Of a stretch of 64,000 bases of DNA, positions 35,561-46,172 are shown piece after piece (positions within the stretch are counted from its first letter, which is position 1; each line of letters opens with the position of its first letter). Under the pieces are notes generated by a model. The model was not told the origin of the DNA and made no database searches. It worked only from the letters and a program-made list of their open reading frames with translations. The stretch comes from Flavobacterium arcticum (GTDB taxonomy: Bacteria > Bacteroidota > Bacteroidia > Flavobacteriales > Flavobacteriaceae), in NCBI RefSeq assembly GCF_003344925.1, contig NZ_CP031188.1, positions 556,501 through 620,500 of the forward strand. The letters run 5' to 3'. Both the position numbers and the translations under genes were made by a program.

Positions 35561-36904
35561 TTAAGCTACTGCTTTTCTATTTTTACCACTTTTCATTAAA
35601 CCATCATAATGCTTGTTAAGCAAGTATGAATTTATTTGCTGAATAGTATCGATTGCAACCCCAACCATAATTAATAACGATGTTCCGCCATAAAACAAAG
35701 CCCATTGTGATTGTACCCCAAAACTAACCGCTATAGCTGGTAAAATAGCTATGATAGCAAGAAATAGAGAACCAGGGAATGTTATTAATGACATGATTTT
35801 ATCTAAATAATCTCCAGTTTCTACACCTGGTCTAATACCTGGTATAAAACCTCCACTTCGTTTAAGGTCATCGGCCATTTTATTGGTCGGTACTGTAATT
35901 GCGGTGTAAAAGTACGTAAAAATTATAATTAATAACGCAAAAACAACATTGTAGGCTAAACCGAACACATTTTGAAACTGTGCTGTGATTGTTTGAGCCG
36001 TATCAGACTTAGATAAACCTGCTAATGCAGCAGGAATAAACATAATAGCCTGAGCAAATATTATTGGCATAACTCCCGAAGCATTAAGCTTTAAAGGTAT
36101 CCATTGCCTGTTGCCCCCCATTAGGTCTTGCTCATAATCACCGCTAGTTGTACGCCTTGCATACTGTACCGGAATTCTTCGAACAGCCATAATAAGTAAT
36201 ATACAAACAATTATAACCAGTAGCCATGCAACAACTTCTAGTACCAAAATTAATGGACCACCATTGTTATTTGTTACTACAGTAGTAAACTCTTGTATAA
36301 AAGCTTGAGGCATTCTTGCAATAATACCCACCAAAATTAATAGTGATATACCATTACCAATACCTTTGTCTGTAATCTTTTCACCAAGCCACATAGCAAA
36401 TATTGTACCTGTGGTAAGTATTACTACTGATGAGAAAAGGAATGGAAACGAATCAGACGGTAGCAAGAACGCTTCGCTAGGAAGTGTATTGTATAGGTTA
36501 TAGATATAACCAGGACCTTGTACCAACGTAATAAGTATAGTTAACCAACGGGTAATCTGATTTATTTTCTTGGTACCACTTTCGCCCTCTTTTTGTAATT
36601 TTTGCAGGTAAGGTATCGCAATACCCATAAGCTGAACTACAATCGAAGCTGAAATGTATGGCATAATACCCAATGCAAATACAGATGCCTGCGAAAACGC
36701 ACCACCTGTAAATACATCAATAAGCCAACCAATACCTTGTTCAGTCTGATCTGATAAATTATTTAATTTTGTAGCATCAATACCTGGCAATGTAACATGT
36801 GCACCAAAACGGTACACAAGTAACAATCCCAAAGTAACTAAAATTCTGTTTTTTAGTTCCTCTATTTTCCAGACATTGAGAAACGCTTCGAAAAATTTCT
36901 TCAT
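35561..36904 (-). CDS. secY: Protein translocase subunit SecY
   Basis: SecY is the channel of the Sec translocon in the inner membrane. The 447 residues hold ten hydrophobic helices. Conserved parts are [24 protein letters not shown], the plug-region [39 protein letters not shown] and a late [10 protein letters not shown]. It lies 11 bases after rplO, as in other bacterial spc operons. Confidence 0.98.
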   Translation of the reverse strand: MKKFFEAFLNVWKIEELKNRILVTLGLLLVYRFGAHVTLPGIDATKLNNLSDQTEQGIGWLIDVFTGGAFSQASVFALGIMPYISASIVVQLMGIAIPYLQKLQKEGESGTKKINQITRWLTILITLVQGPGYIYNLYNTLPSEAFLLPSDSFPFLFSSVVILTTGTIFAMWLGEKITDKGIGNGISLLILVGIIARMPQAFIQEFTTVVTNNNGGPLILVLEVVAWLLVIIVCILLIMAVRRIPVQYARRTTSGDYEQDLMGGNRQWIPLKLNASGVMPIIFAQAIMFIPAALAGLSKSDTAQTITAQFQNVFGLAYNVVFALLIIIFTYFYTAITVPTNKMADDLKRSGGFIPGIRPGVETGDYLDKIMSLITFPGSLFLAIIAILPAIAVSFGVQSQWALFYGGTSLLIMVGVAIDTIQQINSYLLNKHYDGLMKSGKNRKAVA

Positions 36905-36915
36905 TGTTATAAAGA

Positions 36916-37368
36916 TTATAATGTTACAGCTTCGCCACCTGCAGCTTCGATAGCCGCTTTAGCTGTTGCTGTAAATTTGTGAGCAGTTACTTTTAGTTTT
37001 GCCTTAAGCTCTCCTCTTCCCAAAATCTTTACCATTTCATTCTTAGTAGCCAAACGATTTTCTACCATTACTGTAAAATCTACAGTATCAGTAACAACAC
37101 CATTGTCTACAAGAGCTTGAAGCGTGTCAAGGTTAATTCCAGCATATTCCTTACGGTTTATGTTTTTGAAACCAAACTTAGGCACACGTCTTTGTAAAGG
37201 CATTTGTCCACCTTCAAAACCAATTTTCTTAGAGTAACCTGAACGTGATTTAGCACCTTTGTGCCCACGTGTAGAAGTACCACCCTTACCGGATCCTTCG
37301 CCTCTACCTACTCTTTTGTTTTTACTTTGAACTGAACCTTCAGCCGGTTGTAAGTTACTTAAATCCAT
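36916..37368 (-). CDS. rplO: 50S ribosomal protein L15
   Basis: L15 is a late-assembling large-subunit protein. Its 150 residues begin MDLSNLQPAEGSVQ and show the Gly/Arg-rich extension KRVGRGEGSGKGGTSTRGHK and FEGGQMPLQRRVPKFGF, the L15 signature. The gene is 11 bases after rpmD and 11 before secY. Confidence 0.98.
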   Translation of the reverse strand: MDLSNLQPAEGSVQSKNKRVGRGEGSGKGGTSTRGHKGAKSRSGYSKKIGFEGGQMPLQRRVPKFGFKNINRKEYAGINLDTLQALVDNGVVTDTVDFTVMVENRLATKNEMVKILGRGELKAKLKVTAHKFTATAKAAIEAAGGEAVTL

Positions 37369-37379
37369 TACTGTATTTG

Positions 37380-37562
37380 TTATTTAGTTTCCTCTACAGA
37401 AACTAAGTGTTTAACTTTGTTTACCATTCCAAGGATAGAAGGAGTCGCATCATGCTCAACAACCTGCCCCATTTTACGAAGTCCCAAAGACTCTAAAGTA
37501 AGCTTCTGGGTTTGAGGACAGTTGATTTTACTCTTAACTTGTTTTACTTTTATTTTTCCCAT
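37380..37562 (-). CDS. rpmD: 50S ribosomal protein L30
   Basis: L30 is a small (60-residue) protein of the large subunit with a ferredoxin-like fold. IKVKQVKSKINCPQTQKLTL and GLRKMGQVVEHDATPSILGM match the family. It is 12 bases after rpsE. Not all bacteria have L30; Bacteroidetes usually do. Confidence 0.97.
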   Translation of the reverse strand: MGKIKVKQVKSKINCPQTQKLTLESLGLRKMGQVVEHDATPSILGMVNKVKHLVSVEETK

Positions 37563-37574
37563 TATTTCCTTGAA

Positions 37575-38099
37575 TTAACCTTTAAATACTTTCTCTAAAG
37601 AAATACCTCTTTGTTTTGCAACACTTACAGCACTTCTCATTTGAAGTAAAGCATCAAAAGTAGCTTTAACAACATTGTGAGGATTCGATGAACCCTGCGA
37701 TTTTGATAATACATCGTGAATACCTACTGACTCAAGAACCGAACGAACAGCACCACCGGCAATAACACCTGTACCATGAGAAGCAGGCATTAGTAGCACA
37801 CGTGCACCACCAAATTTACCTTTTTGCTCATGAGGAACAGATTGACCAGAAAGTGGTATTCTTACCAAGTTCTTTTTAGCGTCTTCTACTGCTTTTGCAA
37901 TAGCTTCAGATACATCTTTAGATTTACCAAGACCATGGCCAACAACGCCATTCTCATCTCCTACTACTACAATAGCAGAGAAACCGAAAGCCCTACCACC
38001 CTTGGTAACTTTAGTAACACGATTTACACTTACCAAACGATCTTTAAGTTCAAGTCCGCTTGGTTTTACAAGTTCTACGTTTTTATAATTATGATACAT
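37575..38099 (-). CDS. rpsE: 30S ribosomal protein S5
   Basis: S5 is at the mRNA entry of the small subunit and helps fidelity. The double-stranded RNA-binding domain has [20 protein letters not shown] and [16 protein letters not shown]; the C-terminal domain has [19 protein letters not shown]. Its 174 residues match Bacteroidetes homologues. The gene is six bases after rplR. Confidence 0.98.
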   Translation of the reverse strand: MYHNYKNVELVKPSGLELKDRLVSVNRVTKVTKGGRAFGFSAIVVVGDENGVVGHGLGKSKDVSEAIAKAVEDAKKNLVRIPLSGQSVPHEQKGKFGGARVLLMPASHGTGVIAGGAVRSVLESVGIHDVLSKSQGSSNPHNVVKATFDALLQMRSAVSVAKQRGISLEKVFKG

Positions 38100-38105
38100 A
38101 ATTTC

Positions 38106-38456
38106 TTAGAATTTAAGTCCAGCTGTTCTTGCGCCTTCAGCTAATGATTTAACACGTCCGTGATAAAGGTATCCTCCTCTGTCAAAAGAGACAGTATCAA
38201 CACCTGCTTCGATAGCTTTCTCAGCAACAAGTTTTCCAACAGCTGCAGCAGTTTCTATATTAGTCCCTTTTGCGATAGCTTTATCTCTAGAAGAAGCAGC
38301 CAGCAAAGTTACACCATTTTCGTCATCTATGAGCTGTGCATAGATTTCTTTATTACTTCTGAAAACAGAAAGTCTTGGTCTAGCAGCAGTTCCGCTTACA
38401 ATCTTTCTGATTCTGAACTTAATTCTTTGTCTTCTTTCAGATTTGTTTAATGACAT
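38106..38456 (-). CDS. rplR: 50S ribosomal protein L18
   Basis: L18 binds 5S rRNA with L5. The 116 residues begin with a basic stretch ([20 protein letters not shown]) and contain [19 protein letters not shown] and [20 protein letters not shown], the usual signature. It lies 11 bases after rplF. Confidence 0.98.
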   Translation of the reverse strand: MSLNKSERRQRIKFRIRKIVSGTAARPRLSVFRSNKEIYAQLIDDENGVTLLAASSRDKAIAKGTNIETAAAVGKLVAEKAIEAGVDTVSFDRGGYLYHGRVKSLAEGARTAGLKF

Positions 38457-38467
38457 AGTCTTAATTT

Positions 38468-39010
38468 TTAAGCTGATTTACCTGCTTTTCTTCTTAATAC
38501 TTCACCCACAAATTTAACTCCTTTTCCTTTGTATGGCTCAGGCTTACGGAACGAACGGATTTTTGCCGCTATTTGTCCTACAAGCTGTTTGTCATGAGAA
38601 GTTAACTTCACTATAGGGTTTTTACCTTTTTCTGATACAGTTTCTACAGTAACTTCAGGAACAACCTCAAGAACTATATTGTGAGAGAATCCTAATGCTA
38701 GATCAAGTTTCTGCCCTTGGTTAGAAGCTCTGTAACCAACTCCTACCAACTCAAGTTGTTTAGTAAATCCTTCGGAAACACCAATAACCATATTATTTAT
38801 CAAAGACCTGTATAAGCCATGCTTAGAACGCATTTCTTTATGATCAGATGATCTCTCTACAAGAACCTGCCCATCTTCAACTTTTATAGAAACATCTACA
38901 AAGTGTTGCTTAAGCTCTCCTTTTTTACCTTTTACTGTAACAACATCACCGTTAACTTCTACAGTTACACCGGCTGGTATTGTTACTGGATTTTTACCTA
39001 TTCTTGACAT
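38468..39010 (-). CDS. rplF: 50S ribosomal protein L6
   Basis: L6 lies near the factor-binding site of the large subunit. It has two similar beta-alpha domains in 180 residues: [18 protein letters not shown] and [18 protein letters not shown] in the first, then [20 protein letters not shown] and the C-terminal [20 protein letters not shown]. It lies 18 bases after rpsH. Confidence 0.98.
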   Translation of the reverse strand: MSRIGKNPVTIPAGVTVEVNGDVVTVKGKKGELKQHFVDVSIKVEDGQVLVERSSDHKEMRSKHGLYRSLINNMVIGVSEGFTKQLELVGVGYRASNQGQKLDLALGFSHNIVLEVVPEVTVETVSEKGKNPIVKLTSHDKQLVGQIAAKIRSFRKPEPYKGKGVKFVGEVLRRKAGKSA

Positions 39011-39028
39011 CGTATAAAGTCTTTTATA

Positions 39029-39427
39029 TTAGTATACGTAACAGATTACTTCACCACCAACATTTTGTTGCTTTGCCTGTTTTCCTGTCATCAAACCTTT
39101 TGATGTAGATACTATGGCAATACCTAATCCGTTAAGGATTCTTGGTAGGCTAGTTGAACCTGCATATTTACGTAAACCTGGTTTACTAATTCTCTGGATA
39201 TCTTTAATTACAGACTCTTTAGTTTCTTTATCATACTTAAGAGCTATTTTGATTGTACCCTGTACAGAGCTATCATCAAACTTGTAACTTAAAATATATC
39301 CTTGATCAAATAAAATCTTTGTGATTTCTTTTTTCAGGTTAGATGCAGGAATCTCTACCACTTTATGGTTTGCTCTTACTGCATTTCTAACTCTGGTCAA
39401 AAAATCTGCTATAGGATCTGTGTACAT
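39029..39427 (-). CDS. rpsH: 30S ribosomal protein S8
   Basis: S8 binds the central domain of 16S rRNA and in Escherichia coli represses the spc operon; such control is not visible here. The 132 residues have TDPIADFLTRVRNAVRANH, ASNLKKEITKILFDQGYI and GLGIAIVSTSKGLMTGKQA. It lies 22 bases after rpsN. Confidence 0.98.
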   Translation of the reverse strand: MYTDPIADFLTRVRNAVRANHKVVEIPASNLKKEITKILFDQGYILSYKFDDSSVQGTIKIALKYDKETKESVIKDIQRISKPGLRKYAGSTSLPRILNGLGIAIVSTSKGLMTGKQAKQQNVGGEVICYVY

Positions 39428-39449
39428 TTTTTTTCCTTTTAAAACTTAA

Positions 39450-39719
39450 TTACCAACTTGACTTTTTAACTCCTGGTATCAATCCATTATTAGCCATTTC
39501 ACGGAATGTTACACGTGAAATACCGAATTGACGCATATACCCTCTTGGCCTACCTGTAAGTTTGCAACGATTGTGTAAACGTACTGGTGAAGCATTTTTA
39601 GGAAGTTTTTGTAAACCTTCATAATCTCCAGCTTCTAATAAAGCTTTCCTTTTTTCAGCATACTTAGCTACCATTGCCTCTCTTTTAGCCTCACGGGCTT
39701 TCATTGATTCTTTAGCCAT
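39450..39719 (-). CDS. rpsN: 30S ribosomal protein S14 (zinc-free, long form)
   Basis: S14 is in the head of the small subunit. At 89 residues it is the long form without the CxxC...CxxC zinc site. It shows [40 protein letters not shown] and the ending [11 protein letters not shown]. It lies three bases after rplE. Confidence 0.98.
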   Translation of the reverse strand: MAKESMKAREAKREAMVAKYAEKRKALLEAGDYEGLQKLPKNASPVRLHNRCKLTGRPRGYMRQFGISRVTFREMANNGLIPGVKKSSW

Positions 39720-39722
39720 ATC

Positions 39723-40274
39723 TTAATTCTTTTTAAAAGGTAATCCTAATTCTCCTAATAATGATTTCGCTTCTTTATCCGTTTCTGCAGAAGTTACAAA
39801 TGTAATATCTAAACCTGATATTTTGTTTACTTTATCAATATCAATTTCTGGGAAAATGATTTGCTCAGTAACACCTAGGTTATAATTACCTCTACCGTCA
39901 AAACCTGTAGCCTTAATTCCGCCAAAATCCCTTACACGTGGTAATGCAGATGTAATCAACCTATCAAGGAATTCATACATTCTTTCTCCACGAAGTGTAA
40001 CTTTAGCACCAATTGGCATACCTTTTCTAAGTTTGAAAGACGCAACGTCTTTTTTAGAAATAGTAGAAATAGCCTTTTGTCCAGTTATTTTTGTAAGCTC
40101 ATCTACTGCATAATCAATCAATTTCTTGTCTGACACAGCAGCTCCGACTCCACGGCTTAAAACGATTTTTTCAAGTTTAGGAACCATCATTACGTTTTTA
40201 TAGCCAAACTCTTCCGTAAGAGCAGGTATTACCCTCTCTTTATATTCACTCTTTAATCTTGGTATATAAGTCAT
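39723..40274 (-). CDS. rplE: 50S ribosomal protein L5
   Basis: L5 binds 5S rRNA in the central protuberance and contacts the P-site tRNA. It begins [19 protein letters not shown] and has [39 protein letters not shown] and the late [20 protein letters not shown]. The ATG at 40274 (183 residues) is chosen over the GTG just before it because family members begin at this Met. It lies two bases after rplX. Confidence 0.98.
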   Translation of the reverse strand: MTYIPRLKSEYKERVIPALTEEFGYKNVMMVPKLEKIVLSRGVGAAVSDKKLIDYAVDELTKITGQKAISTISKKDVASFKLRKGMPIGAKVTLRGERMYEFLDRLITSALPRVRDFGGIKATGFDGRGNYNLGVTEQIIFPEIDIDKVNKISGLDITFVTSAETDKEAKSLLGELGLPFKKN

Positions 40275-40276
40275 CA

Positions 40277-40591
40277 CTATAATACTTGATTAGATTTTTT
40301 TGAAAATCTCACTTTCTTATCTCCTTCTACTCTAACACCAGTTCTTGTAGCCTCTTTAGTACTAGGATCTACAATTGCAAGGTTAGAAATATGAATTGGA
40401 GCTTCTTTCTTAACAATGCCTCCTTGAGGGTTTTTAGCGCTTGGCTTAGTGTGTTTAGACACCATATTTATTCCCTCAACTACTGCTTTGTTTTTTTCAC
40501 GAAGTACACGAAGCACTTTACCTTCAGAACCTTTGTCCTCTCCAGCAATTACTTTAACTGTGTCTCCTGTTTTTATCTTTAGCTTTATCAT
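40277..40591 (-). CDS. rplX: 50S ribosomal protein L24
   Basis: L24 starts assembly of the large subunit. The KOW motif is [20 protein letters not shown] near the N-terminus; it is followed by [20 protein letters not shown]. The length of 104 residues is normal. It lies 11 bases after rplN. Confidence 0.98.
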   Translation of the reverse strand: MIKLKIKTGDTVKVIAGEDKGSEGKVLRVLREKNKAVVEGINMVSKHTKPSAKNPQGGIVKKEAPIHISNLAIVDPSTKEATRTGVRVEGDKKVRFSKKSNQVL

Positions 40592-40602
40592 TTTTCAATC
40601 AA

Positions 40603-40971
40603 TTAAAGCACCTCTGGTGCCAATGATACAATTTTCATGAATTGTTTTTCACGAAGCTCTCTTGCTACAGGACCAAAAACACGAGTTCCCCTCATTTCAC
40701 CAGTAGCATTTAACAATACGCAAGCGTTATCATCAAATCTAATGTATGAACCATCGGCTCTTCTCACTTCTTTTTTGGTACGTACAACAACTGCAGTAGA
40801 TACAGTACCTTTTTTAACGTTACCGTTAGGTGTTGTATCTTTTATAGAAACTACAATTTTATCTCCAACAGAGGCATAACGACGTTTCGTTCCTCCTAAT
40901 ACACGGATAGTTAAAACTTCTTTAGCTCCCGTGTTATCTGCTACTTTTAATCTGGATTCCTGTTGTACCAT
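40603..40971 (-). CDS. rplN: 50S ribosomal protein L14
   Basis: L14 contacts the small subunit through bridge B8. The 122 residues show [40 protein letters not shown] and [20 protein letters not shown], the family signature. It is two bases after rpsQ. Confidence 0.98.
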   Translation of the reverse strand: MVQQESRLKVADNTGAKEVLTIRVLGGTKRRYASVGDKIVVSIKDTTPNGNVKKGTVSTAVVVRTKKEVRRADGSYIRFDDNACVLLNATGEMRGTRVFGPVARELREKQFMKIVSLAPEVL

Positions 40972-40973
40972 AA

Positions 40974-41231
40974 TTACTTCGCTCTTTCAATGATTTCTAC
41001 TAATCTCCAACATTTAGATTTACTTAAAGGACGTGTTTCCATGATCCTTACAGTATCTCCAATGTTACAGTCGTTTGTTTCGTCGTGTGCAACATATTTC
41101 TTTGTTTTCAACACGAACTTACCGTATAATGGGTGTTTTACTTTTCTTGTTTCAGACACAACTATGGATTTTACCATTTTGTTGCTAGTAACAACACCTA
41201 CTCGCTCTTTTCTTAATTTTCTTTTTTCCAT
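40974..41231 (-). CDS. rpsQ: 30S ribosomal protein S17
   Basis: S17 is a small OB-fold protein that binds the 5' domain of 16S rRNA. The 85 residues contain [39 protein letters not shown] and [20 protein letters not shown], all typical. It lies 19 bases after rpmC. Confidence 0.98.
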   Translation of the reverse strand: MEKRKLRKERVGVVTSNKMVKSIVVSETRKVKHPLYGKFVLKTKKYVAHDETNDCNIGDTVRIMETRPLSKSKCWRLVEIIERAK

Positions 41232-41250
41232 CTTTTCAGCTAGACTACAA

Positions 41251-41442
41251 TTATTGCAATTCGCGTTTGCTTAACTCAGTGGCTACTCTCGCAATAGACC
41301 TTCTTACAGTTCTAATCTGTAATGGGTTTTCGATAGGAGATATAGCATGAGCTGATTTTAGATCGGCATATGTCTTTCTTAATTCACCAAGTTTACCTTG
41401 TAACTCAGCTGCAGATAGATCTTTAATTTCTGATTGTTTCAT
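41251..41442 (-). CDS. rpmC: 50S ribosomal protein L29
   Basis: L29 is a helical hairpin at the exit tunnel where chaperones dock. Its 63 residues show [20 protein letters not shown] and the end [20 protein letters not shown]. It lies 13 bases after rplP. Confidence 0.97.
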   Translation of the reverse strand: MKQSEIKDLSAAELQGKLGELRKTYADLKSAHAISPIENPLQIRTVRRSIARVATELSKRELQ

Positions 41443-41455
41443 AATAAATGTTTAA

Positions 41456-41875
41456 TTATGCTTCAAAATCTCTGGCAACAATAAACTTAGTTTTCACAGG
41501 AAGTTTTTGTGCAGCTAGACGTAAAGCTTCTTTTGCTACCGCCATTGGCACCCCTCCTACTTCAAACATAATTCTACCCGGTTTAACAACGGCAGCCCAA
41601 TATTCAACTGCACCTTTACCTTTACCCATACGTACCTCAAGAGGTTTTTTGGTAATAGGTTTATCCGGGAAAATTTTAATCCACAATTGACCTTCTCTTT
41701 TCATAAAACGAGTTGCCGCAATACGGGCTGCCTCGATTTGACGAGAGGTAATAAAAGATGAATCTAAAGATTTTATACCAAACATTCCATTAGAAAGTTC
41801 GTGTCCTCTTTGAGACAGTCCCTTCATTCTACCTTTTTGTACCTTACGGTATTTTGTTCTTTTAGGCTGTAACAT
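41456..41875 (-). CDS. rplP: 50S ribosomal protein L16
   Basis: L16 helps organise the A-site region of the large subunit. The 139 residues begin [19 protein letters not shown] and include [40 protein letters not shown] and [20 protein letters not shown]. It lies 19 bases after rpsC. Confidence 0.98.
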   Translation of the reverse strand: MLQPKRTKYRKVQKGRMKGLSQRGHELSNGMFGIKSLDSSFITSRQIEAARIAATRFMKREGQLWIKIFPDKPITKKPLEVRMGKGKGAVEYWAAVVKPGRIMFEVGGVPMAVAKEALRLAAQKLPVKTKFIVARDFEA

Positions 41876-41894
41876 TTTTCTTTAGTTTAAATAA

Positions 41895-42638
41895 TTACTT
41901 TCTTTTGCGTTGGTTTGGTCTTCCGCCCGGTCCACCTGAATTAGGTCTTCCTTGAGATCCTGAAGATTTGGATTGTTTTTTATCCATACCTACTAACGGA
42001 GAAAGATCTCTCTTACCGTAAACTTCACCTTTCATGATCCACACTTTGATTCCCATTCTACCATAAGTAGTATGAGCTTCTACAAGTGCATAATCAATAT
42101 CAGCTCTGAAAGTTGATAGAGGAACCCTACCTTCTTTGAACATTTCAGAACGTGCCATTTCAGCTCCGTTCAAACGACCTGAGATTAAAATTTTGATACC
42201 CTCTGCATTCATACGCATAGCGGCAGCAATTGCCATCTTGATAGCTCTCCTGTAAGAGATTCTGCTTTCAATCTGACGAGCAACGCTTGCACCTACAAGG
42301 TGAGCATCAATTTCAGGTCTTTTAATTTCAAAGATGTTGATTTGAACCTCTTTGTCAGTAATTTTCTTAAGTTCTTCTTTTAACTTGTCTACCTCTTGTC
42401 CACCTTTACCGATAATAATACCAGGACGGGCAGTAGTGATAGTAACGGTTACAAGTTTAAGCGTTCTCTCGATTATTACTTTAGATACACTCGCTTTTGC
42501 TAAACGGGCATGGATGTACTTTCTGATTTTATGATCTTCGGCAAGTTTGTCACCGTAATCATTTCCACCATACCAGTTGGAGTCCCATCCCCTGATGATA
42601 CCAAGGCGATTCCCTATTGGATTTGTCTTTTGTCCCAT
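41895..42638 (-). CDS. rpsC: 30S ribosomal protein S3
   Basis: S3 lines the mRNA entry channel. The N-terminal KH domain contains [18 protein letters not shown]; the C-terminal domain contains [20 protein letters not shown] and [20 protein letters not shown]. At 247 residues it has a Ser/Gly/Arg-rich low-complexity tail ([20 protein letters not shown]), longer than the enterobacterial protein. It lies eight bases after rplV. Confidence 0.98.
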   Translation of the reverse strand: MGQKTNPIGNRLGIIRGWDSNWYGGNDYGDKLAEDHKIRKYIHARLAKASVSKVIIERTLKLVTVTITTARPGIIIGKGGQEVDKLKEELKKITDKEVQINIFEIKRPEIDAHLVGASVARQIESRISYRRAIKMAIAAAMRMNAEGIKILISGRLNGAEMARSEMFKEGRVPLSTFRADIDYALVEAHTTYGRMGIKVWIMKGEVYGKRDLSPLVGMDKKQSKSSGSQGRPNSGGPGGRPNQRKRK

Positions 42639-42646
42639 ACTGTTTA

Positions 42647-43060
42647 TTAATTGCTTTGTGTATTATTGTTAATAGCTCCAAGCACGATTGTAACGTGATT
42701 AGAACGTTTTCTTATTCTATGAGCACGACCTTGTGGTGCTGGTCTAAGTCTCTTTAGCATAGCTCCACCGTCAACTCTAATCTCTTTTATAAAAAGACCA
42801 GCTTCTTCAAGATTACCCTCGCTATTTTTTTGTTGCCAGTTATTAATAGCTGATAACAAAAGTTTTTCTAATTTGCGAGAAGCCTCTTTACTATTGAATT
42901 TTAATATATTAAGAGCCAATTCTACCTTTTTACCTCTTACCAAATCTGCAACTATGCGCATTTTTCGGGGCGAAGTTGGGCAGTTATTAAGCTTGGCAAA
43001 TGCTACTTGCCTGTTAGCTTCTTTTATCTGCTCTGCTCTTTCTCTTTTACGAACTCCCAT
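42647..43060 (-). CDS. rplV: 50S ribosomal protein L22
   Basis: L22 extends a beta-hairpin into the exit tunnel. The core has [40 protein letters not shown] and the hairpin region [20 protein letters not shown]. The 137 residues include a short basic N-terminal extension. It lies nine bases after rpsS. Confidence 0.98.
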   Translation of the reverse strand: MGVRKRERAEQIKEANRQVAFAKLNNCPTSPRKMRIVADLVRGKKVELALNILKFNSKEASRKLEKLLLSAINNWQQKNSEGNLEEAGLFIKEIRVDGGAMLKRLRPAPQGRAHRIRKRSNHVTIVLGAINNNTQSN

Positions 43061-43069
43061 AGCTTCTTA

Positions 43070-43348
43070 TTATTTTTTACCTTTATTTTTAGCACCAGCG
43101 TGACCTCTAAAAGAGCGCGTTGGTGAAAATTCTCCTAGTTTATGACCTACCATATTCTCTGTAACGTAAACTGGAACGAATTGACGTCCGTTATGTACCG
43201 CTATAGTCTGCCCAACAAAATCAGGTGTAATCATAGAAGCTCTAGACCAAGTCTTAACAACTCCTTTATTACCCTTTTCTATATTTTCCTGAACTTTCTT
43301 CTCTAACTTATAGTGAACGAAAGGTCCTTTCTTTAATGAACGTGCCAT
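43070..43348 (-). CDS. rpsS: 30S ribosomal protein S19
   Basis: S19 is in the head of the small subunit with S13. The 92 residues begin [19 protein letters not shown] and contain [40 protein letters not shown] and FRGHAG. It lies ten bases after rplB. Confidence 0.98.
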   Translation of the reverse strand: MARSLKKGPFVHYKLEKKVQENIEKGNKGVVKTWSRASMITPDFVGQTIAVHNGRQFVPVYVTENMVGHKLGEFSPTRSFRGHAGAKNKGKK

Positions 43349-43358
43349 ATCTTACTTA

Positions 43359-44183
43359 TTATTTCTTTCTACGTTCTACGATATACTTATTACTCGGGTT
43401 AACTTTAGAACGAGTCCTGTAACCTTTTGCCGGAAGTCCTTTTCTAGAACGTGGGTGACCTCCTGAAGAGCGTCCTTCACCACCACCCATTGGGTGATCT
43501 ACCGGGTTCATTGCTACTGGTCTTGTTCTTGGCCTTCTACCTAACCATCTTGATCTACCTGCTTTACCAGAAACAACCAATTGATGATCTGAGTTAGAAA
43601 CCGCACCAATAGTAGCCATACAAGTTAAAAGGATTAACCTTGTTTCTCCTGAAGGCATTTTAATTGTTGCATATTTTCCATCTCTCGCCATTAACTGAGC
43701 AAAAGTACCAGCACTACGAGCTATAACAGCACCTTGACCTGGACGTAGCTCAATACAAGATATAACAGTTCCTAGAGGAATTTTACTTAAAGGCATTGCA
43801 TTACCAATTTCTGGCACAGCATCCTCTCCTGAAACTACAGTTTGACCTACTTGTAAGCCGTTTTGAGCGACTATGTAAGCTTTTTCTCCATCAGCGTAAT
43901 ACAATAACGAAATAAACGCTGAACGGTTTGGATCGTACTCGATAGTTTTAACCACAGCAGGAATACCTACTTTGGTTCTTTTAAAATCTATTATACGATA
44001 CCTTTGTTTGTGACCACCGCCTGTGTAACGCATGGTCATTTTCCCTTGACTATTTCTACCGCCTGAGTTTTTTTTCGGTGCGATCAAAGAACGCTCCGGC
44101 TTATCAGTTGTAATAGTGTCAAAGCTATTAACAACTCTAAAACGCTGACCCGGGGTAATAGGTTTTAATTTTCTTACTGACAT
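43359..44183 (-). CDS. rplB: 50S ribosomal protein L2
   Basis: L2 is needed for subunit joining and peptidyl transfer. Its 274 residues contain [60 protein letters not shown] and [20 protein letters not shown], the last with the functionally important histidine. It lies six bases after rplW. Confidence 0.98.
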   Translation of the reverse strand: MSVRKLKPITPGQRFRVVNSFDTITTDKPERSLIAPKKNSGGRNSQGKMTMRYTGGGHKQRYRIIDFKRTKVGIPAVVKTIEYDPNRSAFISLLYYADGEKAYIVAQNGLQVGQTVVSGEDAVPEIGNAMPLSKIPLGTVISCIELRPGQGAVIARSAGTFAQLMARDGKYATIKMPSGETRLILLTCMATIGAVSNSDHQLVVSGKAGRSRWLGRRPRTRPVAMNPVDHPMGGGEGRSSGGHPRSRKGLPAKGYRTRSKVNPSNKYIVERRKK

Positions 44184-44189
44184 TTTATC

Positions 44190-44480
44190 TTAGATATTGT
44201 TGTAAAAATCTATTGTTTCTCCTTCTTGTACTTGTACAACTGCTTTTTTATAAGCATTTGTCTTTCCTGATATTAAACCACTCTTAGTGTATTTAACCGA
44301 TCTATCAGCCCTGTAATTCATTGTATTTACATTAACAACAGAAACCCCATAAGCAGCCTCAACAGCATTTTTTATTTGGATTTTGTTAGCTTTTTTGTTT
44401 ACAATAAAACCAAAACGGTTAAAAATCTCTCCGTCTTTAGTTATTTTTTCAGTGATGATAGGCTTAATTATAATGCTCAT
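44190..44480 (-). CDS. rplW: 50S ribosomal protein L23
   Basis: L23 at the exit tunnel is the docking site for trigger factor and SRP. The 96 residues contain IIIKPIITEKITKDGEIFNR, FIVNKKANKIQIKNAVEAAY and VVNVNTMNYRADRSVKYTKS. It lies seven bases after rplD. Confidence 0.97.
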   Translation of the reverse strand: MSIIIKPIITEKITKDGEIFNRFGFIVNKKANKIQIKNAVEAAYGVSVVNVNTMNYRADRSVKYTKSGLISGKTNAYKKAVVQVQEGETIDFYNNI

Positions 44481-44487
44481 ATCGCTA

Positions 44488-45117
44488 TTATTTGCTTAAA
44501 TTTTCTACAATCTGCCCTAATGAAGCCTCTGTTAAAACTAAAGTATTCGCATGAATAACTGCGTAAGTATTTAATTCTGAGTGAGTTATAACACTAGTGC
44601 TTTTTAAATTGCGTGACGACAAATATACGTTTTTATTTGTATCACCCAACACAAATAAAGATTTTTTATTATCTAACCCTAAAGCATTCAAAACATTAAT
44701 GAAATTTTTAGTGTTTGGTACATCAAAATTAAATTCTTCTACAACAACTAAGTTTGAATCTTTGGCTTTTAATGCTAACGCCGATTTTCTTGCAAGACGC
44801 TTAAGATTTTTATTAAGCTTAAAAGAGTAGCTTCTTGGTCTAGGGCCAAAAATAGTACCACCACCTTTAAACAAAGGATTTTTAATACTACCCGCACGAG
44901 CAGTACCTGTACCTTTTTGTTTCTTTATCTTACGTGTACTTCCTGTTACTTCTGCTCTTTCTTTAGCCTTATGCGTACCCTGCCTTTGGTTAGCAAGGTA
45001 TTGCTTAACATCAAGGTAAACAGCGTGCTTGTTAGGCTCAATTGCGAATACTGATTCAGAAAGGGTTACCGTTCTGCCAGTTTCTTTTCCGTTGATATCT
45101 AATACTTTTACTTCCAT
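44488..45117 (-). CDS. rplD: 50S ribosomal protein L4
   Basis: L4 lines the exit tunnel and in Escherichia coli represses the S10 operon. The 209 residues contain the tunnel loop RQGTHKAKERAEVTGSTRKI, KQKGTGTARAGSIKNPLFKG and GGTIFGPRPRSYSFKLNKNL. Its start overlaps the rplC stop by one base. A hairpin upstream of rplC could be a site for its feedback control, but this is not shown. Confidence 0.98.
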   Translation of the reverse strand: MEVKVLDINGKETGRTVTLSESVFAIEPNKHAVYLDVKQYLANQRQGTHKAKERAEVTGSTRKIKKQKGTGTARAGSIKNPLFKGGGTIFGPRPRSYSFKLNKNLKRLARKSALALKAKDSNLVVVEEFNFDVPNTKNFINVLNALGLDNKKSLFVLGDTNKNVYLSSRNLKSTSVITHSELNTYAVIHANTLVLTEASLGQIVENLSK

Positions 45118-45734
45118 TACTTCTGAATGATTACATACGAGTTCTTATGTCCTGGCACAGCACCCTTAACAACAATAAGGTTTTTTTCTGCCACAACTTT
45201 TAAAACTGTAAGGTTTTGTACTGTTACATTTTCTCCACCCATTCTTCCTGCCATACGCATACCTTTAAATACCCTTGATGGATATGATGATGCACCAACA
45301 GAACCAGGAGCTCTCAATCGGTTATGCTGACCGTGTGTTGCTTGACCAACACCGCCAAAACCATGACGTTTTACAACACCTTGGAAACCTTTACCTTTAG
45401 ATACTCCTTGCACATCTACAAATTCGCCCTCACTGAACAAATCTACAGTTAGAACATCTCCTAAGTTATGTTCTTCTTCAAAATACTTGAATTCAACGAC
45501 TTTTCTTTTACCAGAAGTTCCTGCTTTTTTAAAGTGACCTGCGGCCGCTTTTACTACATGTTTTTCTGATTTGTCATCGAAACCAAGTTGTAACGCTTTA
45601 TACCCGTCAACCTCATTGGTTCTGACTTGGGTAACGACACAAGGACCTGCTTCGATTACTGTACACGGTATGTTTTTACCGTTTTCGTCGAAAATACTGG
45701 TCATGCCGATTTTTCTTCCAATTAACCCAGACAT
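45117..45734 (-). CDS. rplC: 50S ribosomal protein L3
   Basis: L3 is near the peptidyl-transferase centre and starts assembly. The 205 residues contain [60 protein letters not shown] and [20 protein letters not shown]. It is separated from rpsJ by 114 bases that hold a 15-bp perfect hairpin, the second longest gap in the supercluster apart from none other of comparable size. Confidence 0.98.
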   Translation of the reverse strand: MSGLIGRKIGMTSIFDENGKNIPCTVIEAGPCVVTQVRTNEVDGYKALQLGFDDKSEKHVVKAAAGHFKKAGTSGKRKVVEFKYFEEEHNLGDVLTVDLFSEGEFVDVQGVSKGKGFQGVVKRHGFGGVGQATHGQHNRLRAPGSVGASSYPSRVFKGMRMAGRMGGENVTVQNLTVLKVVAEKNLIVVKGAVPGHKNSYVIIQK

Positions 45735-45790
45735 ATTAAACTAATTATTAATTACTATTTATTAAAAACTCTTTATAGAATAAGATATAA

Positions 45791-45826
45791 AAGTTGAGTA
45801 TTGAGACATTACTCAATACTCAACTT
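45791..45826 (-). promoter_or_regulatory. 15-bp perfect hairpin in the rpsJ-rplC gap
   Basis: Stem AAGTTGAGTATTGAG/CTCAATACTCAACTT (45791-45805 and 45812-45826) with a 6-base loop, in the 114-base gap between rpsJ and rplC. No T-run follows directly on the minus strand, so it does not look like a standard terminator. It may be an attenuator, a processing site or part of a leader that sets the level of rplC and later genes relative to rpsJ. Confidence 0.65.
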
Positions 45827-45848
45827 ATAAAAATCAATTCTTTTATAA

Positions 45849-46154
45849 TTATACCTTAATCTCAACTTCTACACCACTAGGAAGCTCTAATTTCATTAGC
45901 GCGTCGATAGTTTTAGAAGAAGAACTATAGATATCAAGAAGCCTTTTGTAAGAACTAACTTCAAACTGCTCTCTAGATTTTTTATTTACGTGCGGAGAAC
46001 GCAGTACTGTAAAAATCTTTTTGTTTGTAGGTAAAGGAATAGGACCTGTAACAACAGCACCTGTGCTCTTTACCGTTTTAACGATCTTCTCTGCAGATTT
46101 ATCTACAAGACTATGATCGTATGATTTTAATTTTATTCTGATTTTCTGACTCAT
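45849..46154 (-). CDS. rpsJ: 30S ribosomal protein S10
   Basis: S10 is in the head of the small subunit and also acts with NusB in antitermination. The 101 residues contain [40 protein letters not shown] and [20 protein letters not shown]. It lies 18 bases after fusA, so the str and S10 operons are joined. Confidence 0.98.
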   Translation of the reverse strand: MSQKIRIKLKSYDHSLVDKSAEKIVKTVKSTGAVVTGPIPLPTNKKIFTVLRSPHVNKKSREQFEVSSYKRLLDIYSSSSKTIDALMKLELPSGVEVEIKV

Positions 46155-46172
46155 TTTCTTTAAGATTAATCG

